Shown piece by piece: positions 50,593 to 61,449 of a stretch of DNA of 64,000 nt (its first letter is position 1; each line of letters starts with the position of its first letter). The notes beneath the pieces were generated by a model that worked only from the letters and a program-made list of their open reading frames with translations, made no database searches and was not told the DNA's origin. The position numbers were made by a program, and so were the translations under genes. This DNA comes from Blastobasis lacticolella. Taxonomy: Eukaryota; Arthropoda; Insecta; Lepidoptera; Blastobasidae. The stretch lies in contig LR990039.1 in NCBI GenBank assembly GCA_905147135.1, positions 32,485,708-32,549,707 of the forward strand, given 5' to 3'.

Positions 50593-51330
50593 TCAGGTCA
50601 TAAATGTTGTCCAAACGTTCCAGCGCAAAAAAAAATCCATTGTATATGGCAATAACAAACTTTTCAGCGCCTTTTTGAACGTCATCTTAGTACACCCAAA
50701 TCCATCGAGGAGTTGAGGACAAGCACTGTATATTTTCCACATCGATTTTGCTTGTGCTGAACTTGTGCTGTCACAGCCAGTTAGTAAATGGTACGCTAGC
50801 AAATTGATTTTGCTGATAACATAGCCAATCATAAGAATTGTCACGTATTTTGGCTGGTGTGATGAACCAAACTGTACTTGGGGTGGCAATAATTCAATAA
50901 AAGATAATAACAGCAAAAAGACGTCAGTGTCCCGACTGTTAACCACTAACATTTCAAAGCCCAATTGTGCTGCGTTTATGCATTGCAGTCCAAATTGAGT
51001 ATCTGCTTCCTATGCGTTGGTTAGACCTTAAGTATTCGACGTCACGATTGACGTTTGACAATACAGCAGTCGGATATTTAAAGCCACCGGCAGTCAAAAC
51101 TTCAATTTCATTAAGTGCCATACATTTATTGATGATAGATTTGGAAATAAATTTAGCTATATGCGATTTGTTGCCTGTATGAAACGATCCCACCGTTTGG
51201 GCAGTGTAGTTTCGGCATCAATGACCGCATACGCAACAGATGTAACAGATTGATGGTCTTTTTTCCCTTGTGCCAGCTTTTATGGATTCTTCACAATACC
51301 GATCGAAAATCACATGTATACATTGATTTC
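50593..51330 (-). pseudogene. Remnant of a transposon-associated metazoan protein (HxLTGCDSTS family)
   Basis: From right to left pieces in different frames read VIFDRYCEESIKAGTREKR, then LRSNQRIGSRYSI, then NSRDTDVFLLLLSFIELL and YHLLTGCDSTSSAQAKSMWK. This order (FDRY..SIK.GTR, then DTDV, then HxLTGCDT) is that of a large uncharacterised protein family spread by mobile elements in many animals. The biochemical role is not established to my knowledge. Stops and frameshifts make it a pseudogene. Confidence 0.5.
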
Positions 51331-51871
51331 CCGTCAAAGAAAGTCCGCTTTAAAGATATATCTGAATACTCGCCAAAGGTAGAAGTATTTTTCGGTATGC
51401 TTATCTATCATTTGTATTAATGCTTCACTGTCGGTTAGAAGTGCAGTCCTAGGTTGATTTATGCAGTTTTTAGATTTTCCTAGCAAGATATTGGATAAAA
51501 AATATAAGAATTATTAAAGAGAGATAGAGGAGGTGCAAAGTTTGTTTCAGGTCTACTTATATCTCGACCGCTTTTTACAGCGGAGTACTATTGCCTGATA
51601 AGGGCGTCTGCATATATAGAGGCATCCTTTTTTCCTGTATACATGTAACGTTCACTCGGTAGAGATCCTTAAAAGTCATCAGTTTTACGTGGACTGTAGT
51701 AGAAGTCAAATGTTTTATCTATCAATCTTTGGGATAAATACTGTTCAGCAAGTTGCACGCCTCTATTAAGTAAATCATTAGTAATCTTGTCAGAGGCAGT
51801 TTCACCTGTGAACATAGGTATTTATCAATTTGTCATATTCAGTTCCGAACAATTTTGTTTTTCTTATCATT

Positions 51872-52730
51872 TCAAGTACGTTTCTGTACATCTGACTCAT
51901 CTCTTTTAATATAAATTAACATATTTAAAGAAACGTCATTATCTAAAGGTATTACTAAATTATCATATCGCCAAAAAGGACTGCATCGTAAAAAGTACGT
52001 AAATTGCGGGACGAAAAAGCAGAAACGGAGTAAAAATAGGGCCATGTGTGATTTTATTTTAAGTAGTTCTTCAGAATAAATTTGGAATTTTGATTGTTTT
52101 TCAAGTATAAATGGCGGGACAGACTTGTCCAAAATGGGGGCACCAAGAAGACGGAGAGTTTCTTCACTTAAAATTTTGATTCCTGGGGCTTTTGAGTTAA
52201 AGAGTTGATCAAATTTGGGTCCAAATAAAGATCGCATTTTGAAAAATTTAAGGAAAGGCCGACATTTTGAAACTCAGCTGATATAAGTTCTAGATCATCT
52301 AAAACTGTTGTAACTTCACCTCCAAGTGTCCCGTCATCTAGGTACCATACGTTTAATTTTGACTTTAATTTTGATATAATATGTTGTATTGCCAAACTAA
52401 ATATAGCTGGTCCGAGTGGGTCTCCCTGTTGACACCCTACTTCTGAATTAATACATTGCTTTTATACATTAATTTAGAAGGGGAATTATAACACTGCCAA
52501 ATATAGGGAAGAAGTTCCGGACATTGTTTTTTTATTTCTGTAAGTAAGGTGTCTCTATTTACCGAATTAAATGCATTTTTGACGTCTACTTTCAACACGA
52601 CTTCAGCCTGGTTGCTGGATATAAAAGTACGCAAGGCGTGTACTGCGGCTTCGCAGCCACCTTTGCTCCCATAACCAAGCTGAATCGGCTGAAAAATAGA
52701 CGTTAATTTAGGAGCCAATTTTTTACAACA
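51872..52730 (-). pseudogene. Decayed reverse transcriptase with WYLDDGT active site
   Basis: On the - strand three overlapping frame pieces make one reverse transcriptase: GYGSKGGCEAAVHALRTF and VLKVDVKNAFNSVNRDTLL, then VGCQQGDPLGPAIFSLAIQH after a frameshift near 52440, the active site NVWYLDDGTLGG, and a C-terminal piece with LLGAPILDK and MALFLLRFCFFVPQFTYFLR. The motifs differ from the jockey, copia and gypsy enzymes in this window. I cannot place it in a clade; sequences of this kind occur as unannotated mobile reverse transcriptases in invertebrates. It abuts the unknown remnant at 52771. Confidence 0.75.
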
Positions 52731-52770
52731 TATCCAGAACTGACTACTAAGAACTCGCCATGGAGCGTCT

Positions 52771-53457
52771 TCAAGGATAGATGAGCGCCGATCTGGTCCT
52801 CAGTCTATTATAAACCTTCGTTCTAGAAAGAACGGGCCGGGCTTCCAAAATTTTGTCGATGGCTGTAAAGACCCTCTTCGGATCTAGATTTGGGTGTCTG
52901 TAGACATACCTGCCAACGCCTCTCAGCTGAGATGGGACGACTATACGTGAGTGCGGAAATTCCTTCTGCCATTTCCTGGCAAGCAAATCCACCGCAAACT
53001 CCTCGTATCTATCAAACGGCGGTATATCGCTAGGAATAAGTGATTTGAGGTCCAGCTGGAGAGAGCGCAACTCATCGAGCACGTCGATAAGTGACGTCTT
53101 CGCCTGCAAACTGTTCAGTAAGTATGGCGATAGCATCCTGAGTGCTTCGCACTCAGGGTGGTGCTCATTATTATAAAAGTGTAGAAGGTGGGCAAATTCA
53201 TGCCCAGGAACTGTAACGCCTATCGCGTTTAACACCAATTTAAGCAGCGTGGTTTTACTACAATCATGCGACGGAAACCCGTCATGAAGTTCATCGATGA
53301 ATGCCTTGTGGACATATAGATCTCTATCAAACTCATCAAGCCGGCATGTCACGACCGCGCGACGCCATGTGACGGAACTCTGATTTCCGGTGATGCACCA
53401 TAATGCGGCGTCACCGCCCCTTACCTCCTTCTTTAGATTTCCGTAAATAACCGCCAA
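52771..53457 (-). pseudogene. Unrecognised coding remnant, downstream part (candidate endogenous viral element)
   Basis: I do not recognise this 228-codon frame. It has balanced amino-acid composition unlike a chance frame, with blocks such as VTWRRAVVTCRLDEFDRDLY, GHEFAHLLHFYNNEHHPECE and RGVGRYVYRHPNLDPKRVF, and no signal peptide or membrane segment. The upstream piece (53641-54180) is the same strand and close by, and a frameshift region separates them, so both probably come from one longer protein. No transposase or RT motif is present. A viral structural protein captured by a retrotransposon is one explanation; a decayed host gene is another. The nominal start codon is not meaningful. 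Confidence 0.4.
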
Positions 53458-53640
53458 ACTCGCCAGGTAAGGATGAAGCTGAACGCCTCTGTCAATAGCA
53501 TTTCGGCGGCTTTATCTCCCTCCCTATTCCATGTGCTAGCTGAAAGGTGTACACTTCGTCACCCAGCAGCTCAGTGCTAATCTCAACATTAAGTCTTGTT
53601 AGCATAGTTCGTGCGACTTGCTCTCCCAGATTCACCATTC

Positions 53641-54180
53641 TCAGTCCGCAAATGATTCCAATAACCCATTCATGCTTACTATGCCATAGGCGCCTTGGGG
53701 AATACTCATAAGCCCCGATGGGGAAACCAAAGTGTCAGTAAACGAGAAGGGAATGGGGAACTTGGGGAATACAAATCCCCTCGCTCTCGATTCCTCGTTT
53801 CTCAATTCGTCATATCTATCCAGTAGGCTGTCGACGGCAAGGCCGTACTCTGTATAACGTAATAGATAAGTCTCCGAAAATCTACTCTCATCTCCAAAGA
53901 AATCCAAGTATAATCCATCACAAAAGAAGTAGAGACCGGAGAGCTTTGCATTAATGATAGCTCTCGAGTCAAACAATGTATATTCAAGCTTCTCAAAAAG
54001 AATGTTCTCATCGAATTCGTTCTCGCCGGGTTCCAAACCGGAAGTGAAGTATGACGCAATGATGCCCACCCCTGCAGATTTAAGCATGGATAGGTATGCA
54101 GATATACGTTCAGGGGAATTCCAATTTAGAGAGAAAAGAACAATATCATGAAGGGTCGTAGTTATGGGGAGGAGAGTCGA
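53641..54180 (-). pseudogene. Unrecognised coding remnant, upstream part (candidate endogenous viral element)
   Basis: The 148-codon frame can be extended upstream to about 54170 without a stop (preceding residues include HDIVLFSLNWNSPERISAY). It contains GLYFFCDGLYLDFFGDESRF and FPIPFSFTDTLVSPSGLMS. It stops at 53641; another frame on the same strand (VNLGEQVARTMLTRLNVEIS) continues the pattern for about 50 codons, implying a frameshift. It is abruptly bounded near 54180 by a transposase fragment. No function can be assigned. Confidence 0.4.
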
Positions 54181-54435
54181 CTTTTATTACATGATTTACA
54201 CAATTTTTCCATACTTGTGGAATAATTGAAGCGAATGCCTCTTCGGCTAACTTTGCGACATTTTGGCCACCAACAATTTTTTGGGCAATTCTTCCTCCAC
54301 TATTGCCCAAATCATTTCAATCGGGTTGAGATCGCAGTGGTAAGGTGGTAACCTTACCACTGTATGACCATGCTCCTCTAAAAGTTCGTCAATGTGATAC
54401 ACTGGCTCTATTGGTATGTTGTATATTGGTATCAT
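54181..54435 (-). pseudogene. DDE transposase C-terminal fragment
   Basis: EEHGHTVVRLPPYHCDLNPI and EMIWAIVEEELPKK form the last catalytic block (third acidic residue in NPIE) of an IS630/Tc1-related DDE transposase. A frameshift follows near 54250, and the rest (VAKLAEEAFASIIPQVW) is in another frame. Only this terminal piece is present. Confidence 0.65.
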
Positions 54436-55524
54436 TCTCTGGTCTATCTATATCTATTCAACTGGTTTAGGCGATGATGAAAGGAAGAATTGTCAAAAAA
54501 ATAGTGTAGGCAAAATGTTGAAATGTTAAACAATAAATTACCTACTCTCAAACTGATTGCCTACTTCAGCTGCCATATCATAGAATGATAGCCCTCAAAA
54601 ATTTCTCTACTTTCTTGTCAGAGATTATTTAATATTTATTTATTTAGATAATTTAAAAATAAGGGGAAATGTTGGAAATTGAAATAATAGTCTGGTATAT
54701 ATACATATATTCTTATTAATTTATTAACAGCAACACTGATGCACGTTATTACAAACTGCTATCCTTCTTTTTTTCTCTCTCTCTTTCTCTCTCTGTTCGA
54801 CCTGCCACCGTAAAATGTAAGCTCCTCAGACAATAATTTCTCAAATTTGTCTGGCCCTGGATTTCATTTCATCAGCACCGAATAGTCGTACGTTGCCTAC
54901 TGGATTTAGCTCTGTGCTACAATACTTTCATTTACTGCCGCACTGTACTTTGATATACCTGAAAACAAACACGTATTGTCAAACGACAAATATCATATAA
55001 ATATTATTTGAAAGAAACAAAAGGATAAAAACTATGAAAGTGAAGTATAATTTATCGATTAATTTTGTAACCTTAAATAAATGTATACAATACTACAAAA
55101 TACACAATTTCCCTAAAATTCAAATTATTTCTAAAATATCACATTTTATTCAATATGTACAATATTCAAATAAATTATACGTACCTGTAATTTTTGCTGT
55201 TCGACCGTAAACATCGTCTAAATCGGACAGCAACTTATCGGCTTTAAATTCGGCCATACATTCTTTAAAAACATGGAAAATGATTTTGTCGTGCCGCTTT
55301 TATATGTTTTACCACTCATTTCGGATATTATATATCTGTTTACGTCCTACACAGCAAAATCTAGAAATATTGCCGTGACAATTTAAACATAACAACAACA
55401 ATATGGATGACATGACAGCTTTCATTATTATGACCACAGATAAGTATAGAATAGTGTGGCCAATTTAGGCGAGGATATTAGTTCCCAAAACATTCTTTTC
55501 ACGTCTTTCTTGCCAAACTATACC
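54436..55524. other. Intergenic, no recognised gene
   Basis: AT-rich, with a (CT)n run at about 54765-54798. At 54940-55400 there are no frames longer than about 60 codons. Nothing else was recognised. Confidence 0.5.
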
Positions 55525-55546
55525 ATTAATAATAATAATAATAATA
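55525..55546 (+). repeat. (TAA)n microsatellite tail of the LINE
   Basis: ATTAATAATAATAATAATAAT marks, in reverse, the 3' tail of the LINE. Short tandem repeats instead of poly-A are typical of several insect LINE clades. An AATAAA-like AAATAAAGATATA lies just upstream of it on the - strand. Confidence 0.75.
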
Positions 55547-55728
55547 TATCTTTATTTCAGGCAAAAAACCCATATGTTACACAATACATAATAATGAAAT
55601 AATTGAAATAATAATAATTAAAATTGAGAATTCAATAAAAATAAATTTAAATAAAATTGTCAATCCTACAGCTAAAACACAATTAAAAAACTTCACTAAT
55701 AGCCATTATATTACTGGTCAATCACTGG

Positions 55729-58539
55729 TCATTTTCGATTCGCACTGCTGTGCGCAGAGAGCCAGCTACGGTAGATAGCGGTGTCCAGGTACTCACCCAT
55801 CGTGCGGAGAATCTCGTTGTTCGAGCTATGAATACGCTCCCAAAATGAGGCGATTCTTGTGCGTAGTATCGCGAAAAAGTCTGGGATACCGGCCGAGGCG
55901 AACATGCCCGACGCGCTACAGTATCTCGGGAGTTTCATAAGGGTGCGGTATGCATCATTATACTGCACCCTTATAGTCGAGTAAGCACGTCGAGTGTAAC
56001 TAACCCACAGTTGACATGTGTAGAGATTTTGACAAAATGCTCTATACAGTGTCATCTTAACCTCGTCGTTACACCGCGTGAACCGGCGCGCGAGCATGTT
56101 GCACCTCACTGCCAGGGCTCTACGTTCGCGCTCTATGTCACCATCATCATTGAGATCCTCCATCAGCACGTGCCCTAAATACCTAAAGACCGCCACCCGC
56201 CGCACCTGCGATCCATATAACCACACCGGAGGCACGGTCTCCGGGCCTCTTCCACTCTTAAAAACAAGAAATTCTGTTTTGGAAACATTATACGTAAGTC
56301 CATGACTTAGCGCATAGTTCTCACACAACGTTAGTAACTTCTGTAATCCCGCGACTGAGGGACTGAGGAGCACCATATCGTCTGCATAACTTAAATTGTT
56401 TACACAGATGCCGCCCACATGACAGCCGATTTTGGTGGCCCTCAGCTCCTCAATCAGGTCATTAACATATATGTTAAAGAGGTCCGGAGACGTGAGTCCG
56501 CCCTGACGCACACCACAGTCTAGCCTATAATCGTTAGACTGTGCGTCGCCCCATCTCACAGTGCTCGTTTGGTTATCGTACCAGTGCCTCAGCAGACCAA
56601 CTATCCTACCTGGTACCCCCGCGTTTACAAGTTTTGACCATAGCAAATTATAATTTACCAGGTCGAAAGCGCGACTGAGGTCCAGAAAACAAGCGTATAC
56701 ACTTGTATCCCTGCTCGTGTAATACCTAACGGTATTTTTCAGACTGAAGATAGCTGAATCTGTCGAAACACCGGGACGAAAACCAAACTGGGCATCACTG
56801 ATACAAACTTCTTTCATTAATATAGGGCGTAAAAGTTTTTCGAAAATTTTGCCTACAATAGTACCTAATGATATAGGCCTATAATTTTTAGGGTTTGACA
56901 AATCCCCCGTTTTATTTTTCGGTATTGGAACTACCACAGTCTTCATGAGGTTCTTAGGTAAGTAACTATATTTAATACACAAGTTATAAAGTTTAGTCAA
57001 TATAGTAAAAACACTATCACTCGCGTACAATAAATGTTCAATGCTCAGCCCGTCGTGTCCCGGGGACTTTCCTCGTTTCATCTGCCGTATTACCTTCGCA
57101 ACGTCTTCTGGCGAGAACTCTATCGGGTCGCCATCCAGGACAAGCGGCGGGCTGTCACCAACCTCGTTGCCTTCTACAGGCAATGAGTCAATTTTAAATA
57201 TATCTGCAAACAAATTTGCAATTTCAGGGGACGTTTGGGCCTTCCCAACACTTATTGGCAGCGTAGGTTTGTACGATAGTTTTTTTGTCGAGTTCCAAAA
57301 TTTTACAAAATTCTTGTTTTGTCTATGTAAAGCTAAAATGTCCATTTTAATTTTCTCCTCATTATTTTGACACCATTTAAGTCGAGTTTTAAAGTTTTTA
57401 CGGCTACATATCATACTTTCATACATTACACCCGACTTAGGTTTCCCTGCAAACAACCAGCATTGGTAGTGTAATCTAGCTTCTTGATGACTTTCTTTGA
57501 CGTGGTAGTTCCAACCCGTCACCCTTTTTTGCTTTCTCTGTGCACAGCAGTGGTAACCGACGGTACGTATGGCTGCCTCTTGTAAAATATTAATAATGTT
57601 ATCATAAAATTGGTCAATTAAAAATAAATGATTTTTACATACTATACAGGTATCACAGTTTGAACATTGACTAGCAATAGCTAAGTTTGTTAACTTTTTA
57701 TAACAGTACTGTCCATAAGATTTAATCTGGTCCTTGTCCCGTTGACCCCACTTTATTTTATGCTGTACAATACAACCCCCATTATAATGTGACTTAAACC
57801 TAATCTTATCTATATTAGACCGTATAAATAATGGGTAATGGTCTGACCATCCAACATCATGGTCAATCCAAATAGTGGCGATGGTGTCATACGCCGCACT
57901 GGTCGCCACGCAGTGGTCCAACCACCGGTGTGCCCCATTAGCATCGCTAACGTATGTGTACGTCCCGGAGTCCACTCCCAGCAGCTTGAGGTCAGCGCAC
58001 ACCAGAGTATTCTCTGCACAGAACGACGACAGTTCGTCACCGAAACCAGACCCCGGATGCGCGTTGAAGTCTCCAACGATAAAAGCAGTCTCAAGGTCGG
58101 CACCTTCTATCAAAGCCATGATGTTGGCTAAACAGTTCGTAAATTCTGGGAGATTTTTTTCATTATCTGTCGGCATATACACGTCTACCAGAAGTAGCTG
58201 ACGACCATTGCCGAGGTCGATCCTAACAGCTGCTAGTCGATCGTTATCGCACTCGACAACCGTCACCATTGGGAACACAGACTTGCGCCACAGTATGGCC
58301 AAGCCTCCATAAGGACGCCCTCTCAGGACACCCGCCGACGTATCCACAGATGATTTTGCCGTACACCCAAACTCCTCGTCAATCTCATGAACGAAGTCGA
58401 TGTCGTGGGGCAGCAGCCAAGTCTCCTGCAATGCGATTATGTCTGCACTTTTACATAGGTTGCGCACACGCTCAATAGACCGTTTAATGGAACGGCAATT
58501 GAAAGAAGCCACAGTAATTTTATTTTCTGTTTTATTCAT
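55729..58539 (-). CDS. LINE ORF2: endonuclease and reverse transcriptase
   Basis: 936 codons, intact. Residues 1-230 are an apurinic-type endonuclease (ITVASFNCRS, IIALQETWLL, FIVGDFNAHPGSG, and SDHYPL near the end of the domain). The reverse transcriptase (about 470-760) shows NYRPISLGTIVGKIFEKLL, FLDLSRAFDLVNYNLLW, GVRQGGLTSPDLFNIYVND and the active site NLSYADDMVLL. The C-terminal region has no zinc knuckle that I can see. The start ATG at 58539 overlaps the ORF1 stop (ATGAATAA), suggesting coupled translation. It is probably of the jockey/CR1/L2 group; the exact clade is unassigned. Confidence 0.93.
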   Translation of the reverse strand: MNKTENKITVASFNCRSIKRSIERVRNLCKSADIIALQETWLLPHDIDFVHEIDEEFGCTAKSSVDTSAGVLRGRPYGGLAILWRKSVFPMVTVVECDNDRLAAVRIDLGNGRQLLLVDVYMPTDNEKNLPEFTNCLANIMALIEGADLETAFIVGDFNAHPGSGFGDELSSFCAENTLVCADLKLLGVDSGTYTYVSDANGAHRWLDHCVATSAAYDTIATIWIDHDVGWSDHYPLFIRSNIDKIRFKSHYNGGCIVQHKIKWGQRDKDQIKSYGQYCYKKLTNLAIASQCSNCDTCIVCKNHLFLIDQFYDNIINILQEAAIRTVGYHCCAQRKQKRVTGWNYHVKESHQEARLHYQCWLFAGKPKSGVMYESMICSRKNFKTRLKWCQNNEEKIKMDILALHRQNKNFVKFWNSTKKLSYKPTLPISVGKAQTSPEIANLFADIFKIDSLPVEGNEVGDSPPLVLDGDPIEFSPEDVAKVIRQMKRGKSPGHDGLSIEHLLYASDSVFTILTKLYNLCIKYSYLPKNLMKTVVVPIPKNKTGDLSNPKNYRPISLGTIVGKIFEKLLRPILMKEVCISDAQFGFRPGVSTDSAIFSLKNTVRYYTSRDTSVYACFLDLSRAFDLVNYNLLWSKLVNAGVPGRIVGLLRHWYDNQTSTVRWGDAQSNDYRLDCGVRQGGLTSPDLFNIYVNDLIEELRATKIGCHVGGICVNNLSYADDMVLLSPSVAGLQKLLTLCENYALSHGLTYNVSKTEFLVFKSGRGPETVPPVWLYGSQVRRVAVFRYLGHVLMEDLNDDGDIERERRALAVRCNMLARRFTRCNDEVKMTLYRAFCQNLYTCQLWVSYTRRAYSTIRVQYNDAYRTLMKLPRYCSASGMFASAGIPDFFAILRTRIASFWERIHSSNNEILRTMGEYLDTAIYRSWLSAHSSANRK

Positions 58540-59605
58540 TATTCAGATGATTGGTGACGTTCTTTGCATTTGTCCTAATTGCTCGTTCTCGGTAGCGCCT
58601 GTACACAATACCTGTAGGCCAGAAACTCGCGTCCAAGAACGTAGTAAGCTTACTGCTAGGTATCGTTACTTTAAAAGAGTTAAACGTTGTTTCATTCTTT
58701 TGTGGCAGAAGTTCTACTCTGCAGCACGTCTCTCCCATTTCCTTAATGTGATCGCTAATGTCGGACTCCTTGACATGTTTTTTCGCCCGCGATACATAAA
58801 TCGAGGAAACGGTTTCGGCCACTTCTATTCGCGTTGTGGTTAAAGTACCGCGCATATTGCGGTTCTTTGGTTTTTTATGTGATACTACAGTAAAACCCTC
58901 GCCATCTACTGCAGCAGGTCGTCGCGAAGCACCCTTATGCAGCTGACGCGTAGGCTTTCTAATGACAGTGTCCGCATAATTCATTGCGCCCGGCCGTACT
59001 ATATCTCGGTACGTAGGTGTATGTACAACAACAGCTGACGGCGACCCGAGCTCCGCGGCCTCCGGTACCTGCGTCCGCGGTGACATTAAACCGGTCCCTG
59101 TGAGTAGCGGCTCCTGCGACGGCGGGGACAGCGCGCGGCGACGTCGCGGTCTCACGCTACGAATGATGTCCGCGCGCTCCGTATTGTTATAGTTTTCACT
59201 CGCATTTGTACTTGCCGGGACAATTAGGGAAATTTTGATTTGTTCCATCTCAGTTTTTAGATACGTGATGTCCTTCAACAGACGCGTTACGTCGACGTGA
59301 TCGAAGGACACGGGTGGCAATTTATTTAGGTTCTTAGCCACAAAAGATGGCTGGGTCATGGGATCGCTTTCTTTGAAAAGCTTAATAATATCTTTTACAT
59401 CTTTCTTCGATTTGTCCTCACCCTTCCTGTTAATTAAACGTATTGAGCTCTCTATGGCCTCATAAGCCACTGTCTTCCCACTTTCGACTTCACTTTCGGA
59501 AAAGTTCGTCACACAAATTTGCACTAAACTGCGCTCGTCTAAAACGTCAATTTTATTTTGTATAAATGTTAACAGTTCATTAACAATAAGATTTGTGTTC
59601 GCCAT
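58532..59605 (-). CDS. LINE ORF1 protein
   Basis: A 357-codon frame from ATG at 59605 (MANTNLIVNELLTFIQNKID). The frame is open for a further 31 codons upstream to 59698, but that part runs into the element's 5' UTR and the copia boundary. The N-terminus is helical and charged, the middle is Ser/Arg/Pro-rich (RPRRRRALSPPSQEP), and the C-terminus (about 285-350) has an alpha/beta pattern (VSSIYVSRAKKHVKESDISD) that may be an RNA-recognition-like nucleic-acid-binding fold. Such proteins bind LINE RNA. Confidence 0.8.
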   Translation of the reverse strand: MANTNLIVNELLTFIQNKIDVLDERSLVQICVTNFSESEVESGKTVAYEAIESSIRLINRKGEDKSKKDVKDIIKLFKESDPMTQPSFVAKNLNKLPPVSFDHVDVTRLLKDITYLKTEMEQIKISLIVPASTNASENYNNTERADIIRSVRPRRRRALSPPSQEPLLTGTGLMSPRTQVPEAAELGSPSAVVVHTPTYRDIVRPGAMNYADTVIRKPTRQLHKGASRRPAAVDGEGFTVVSHKKPKNRNMRGTLTTTRIEVAETVSSIYVSRAKKHVKESDISDHIKEMGETCCRVELLPQKNETTFNSFKVTIPSSKLTTFLDASFWPTGIVYRRYRERAIRTNAKNVTNHLNNE

Positions 59606-59680
59606 TTTATAACACCACGTCCCGAAACTGCACAATAATGCACGCGCCGCACACGCACATCGCCGATGACGACCGAGTCG

Positions 59681-60720
59681 TTGTCTGTTCGTAGACACTT
59701 GACTGTCAAACCTGTCTCATTCTCTAAACGCGCCACAAAATCTTTGAAAAAACTTAATTATTGCGAATTTTCTTTGAGAAAGAAAACAAACAGTTTCCTG
59801 TGTAGCATGTAATGAGTACCCCCGTACGAACGTTCTGACATTGGTCCACAAATATCAAAATGTAACGAAGTGAGCTTGTCAGTAGCTCTCCCCGCTGCAC
59901 TCTTTGGAAAAGGTAATCTATGTGCCTTACCCTTAATGCAAGCGACACGAGGTTCCATTACTCCTCCAATATCGATATTAGACAGCTTGCGTAAATCATG
60001 CAGATTTACATGCCCGAGCCGCTGATGTCAAAGCGCCAACGAGTTTTCAGCTTGAACAGTAGCCAAAGCCTCTTCTACAACAGGAAAAAAGTCATCCAAC
60101 TTATAGATGACCTGAGACTTCAGTAGCTTTAACCACAAGTTTACTCGTAACTTTACCTATCGATTGGTGAAACCTCTTACAACCATCAGAGTCAAATACC
60201 ACTTTCCACCCATTCTGTACCAACTTAGATATGGATAAAAGATTTACTCTCAAATTAGGCACAAAAGAGCATTATATTATAGGTATACCCCGCGTCATGA
60301 AAGTAGAGACTTGTCAAATGGGATGTCAAATGGAGGGGATTTCACACAGGTAATCGTATACAGCACAAGTCGAAGCACGTGACCCGCCAAGTCCCTTCTT
60401 ATTTGACACTAGTTGTAACGAAACTCCTTTCAGACTTACTATAATATCACCCTTGCCTATGCTTGACATCTTATCATCATTCGCACACTTCGTAACATTC
60501 TTATCAGTAACCTTAAATTCTCTAAACCACTCGTGTGAATTGAGGCTCCACTATCCAGATACCACGTCGAGGGGCTGAAGGACTGATGAACTGCTAAAGA
60601 AAAGCATAAAGCTTTTCTTTACTTCTTTTCGCAACTTCGTAGACGCCTTCTCTGTCCAGCTCCTTTAACAGCTTCGGGCAGTCTGACTTTTTGTGACCTT
60701 TCTTACCACAAAACATTTAA
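59681..60720 (-). pseudogene. Second Ty1/copia gag-pol fragment, decayed, split by the LINE
   Basis: On the - strand in order: a zinc knuckle near 60715-60670 (GKKGHKKSDCPKL, shifted by one lost base so its first Cys pair is out of frame), a protease site TWYLDSGASIHT near 60570, the pre-integrase region (ACIKGKAHRLPFPKS, LHFDICGPM) near 59950-59850, and integrase sequence ending FVARLENETGLTVKCLRTDN at the LINE 5' boundary. Frameshifts and stops occur throughout. It differs from the copia at 43813 in sequence and age. Confidence 0.85.
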
Positions 60721-61449
60721 ACTTCAGTACTGAATGCTATCGATGCAGAGCCTCCAATCATTGGAAGAGCCTCCAATTCACTAACCCACTAACTTGATTA
60801 GCAGTTTTCTTGCCTACATCGGCGATTTGAGTTTTGGAGCGCAGCACACTATTTCTTGTTCAGTCTGATAATTTGACTCCCAAGATAATGCGTTAAATGG
60901 CATGCCTCGCCGCGCCTCGGCAAACATGGTGCGACTTTACGTGCAGTAGGGTGTGTATATCGTGGACTGGGTGCAGAGCTTGATTGCCGTTGCCATCATA
61001 GGTTTCGGGACTGTTTGGTTGTGAGGTCGCTATACATACACGCTACAAGGAGATTTGTAATGGATGTGAAGGACAGTGTGGTTGTTAAAGTGTAGACATT
61101 CGAAAATATATTTTGTTGCATAAGTGGTGGTAACCCGATTCACCCTCTCATTAAAACTCTTATGTAATGCAATTCCTGGAACATTCACAGCCTTCATATC
61201 AGAATTAACCTCAACTGTAAAGATTTTCTTGGATGTGTTCTCCATAATAGGAGCTTGCCTGTTTTATCTGTTACGTTCCTAAACTAAACATAATCACATC
61301 GGACATTTCCCGTTCTGGTACCTACCTGCCCATTGATTCTTACAAAGTTTGCGCGGTGCCTGTTTAATTGACTTTCAATAACATAGGTACATATTTTGCC
61401 AGAGAATTTGGTACATCTAATCTGAGAAAGAATGAGATTGAGCATCAGT
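60721..61449. other. Intergenic, possibly further copia gag remnants
   Basis: The first 250 bases may continue the decayed copia gag upstream of the knuckle. A 71-codon frame at 61030-61245 (-) has no recognisable domain. Confidence 0.35.

Larger units (their letters stand above)
55525..59680 (-). mobile_element. Near-intact two-ORF LINE (non-LTR retrotransposon)
   Basis: A 4.15-kb element on the - strand with ORF1, ORF2 (endonuclease plus reverse transcriptase), a 3' UTR and a (TTA)n-type tail at 55525-55546. ORF1 and ORF2 overlap by 8 bases. The 5' end is placed near 59680, where copia integrase codons (VKCLRTDN) on the same strand are interrupted. Both frames are free of stops, so this is the best LINE candidate for recent activity here. 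A target duplication was not found, possibly because of loss at the 3' side. Confidence 0.85.

Noticed and set aside
59606..59698. N-terminal extension of LINE ORF1 to 59698
   Set aside because: The extension is Arg/Cys-rich and runs into copia integrase sequence; the ATG at 59605 begins the ORF1-like part.
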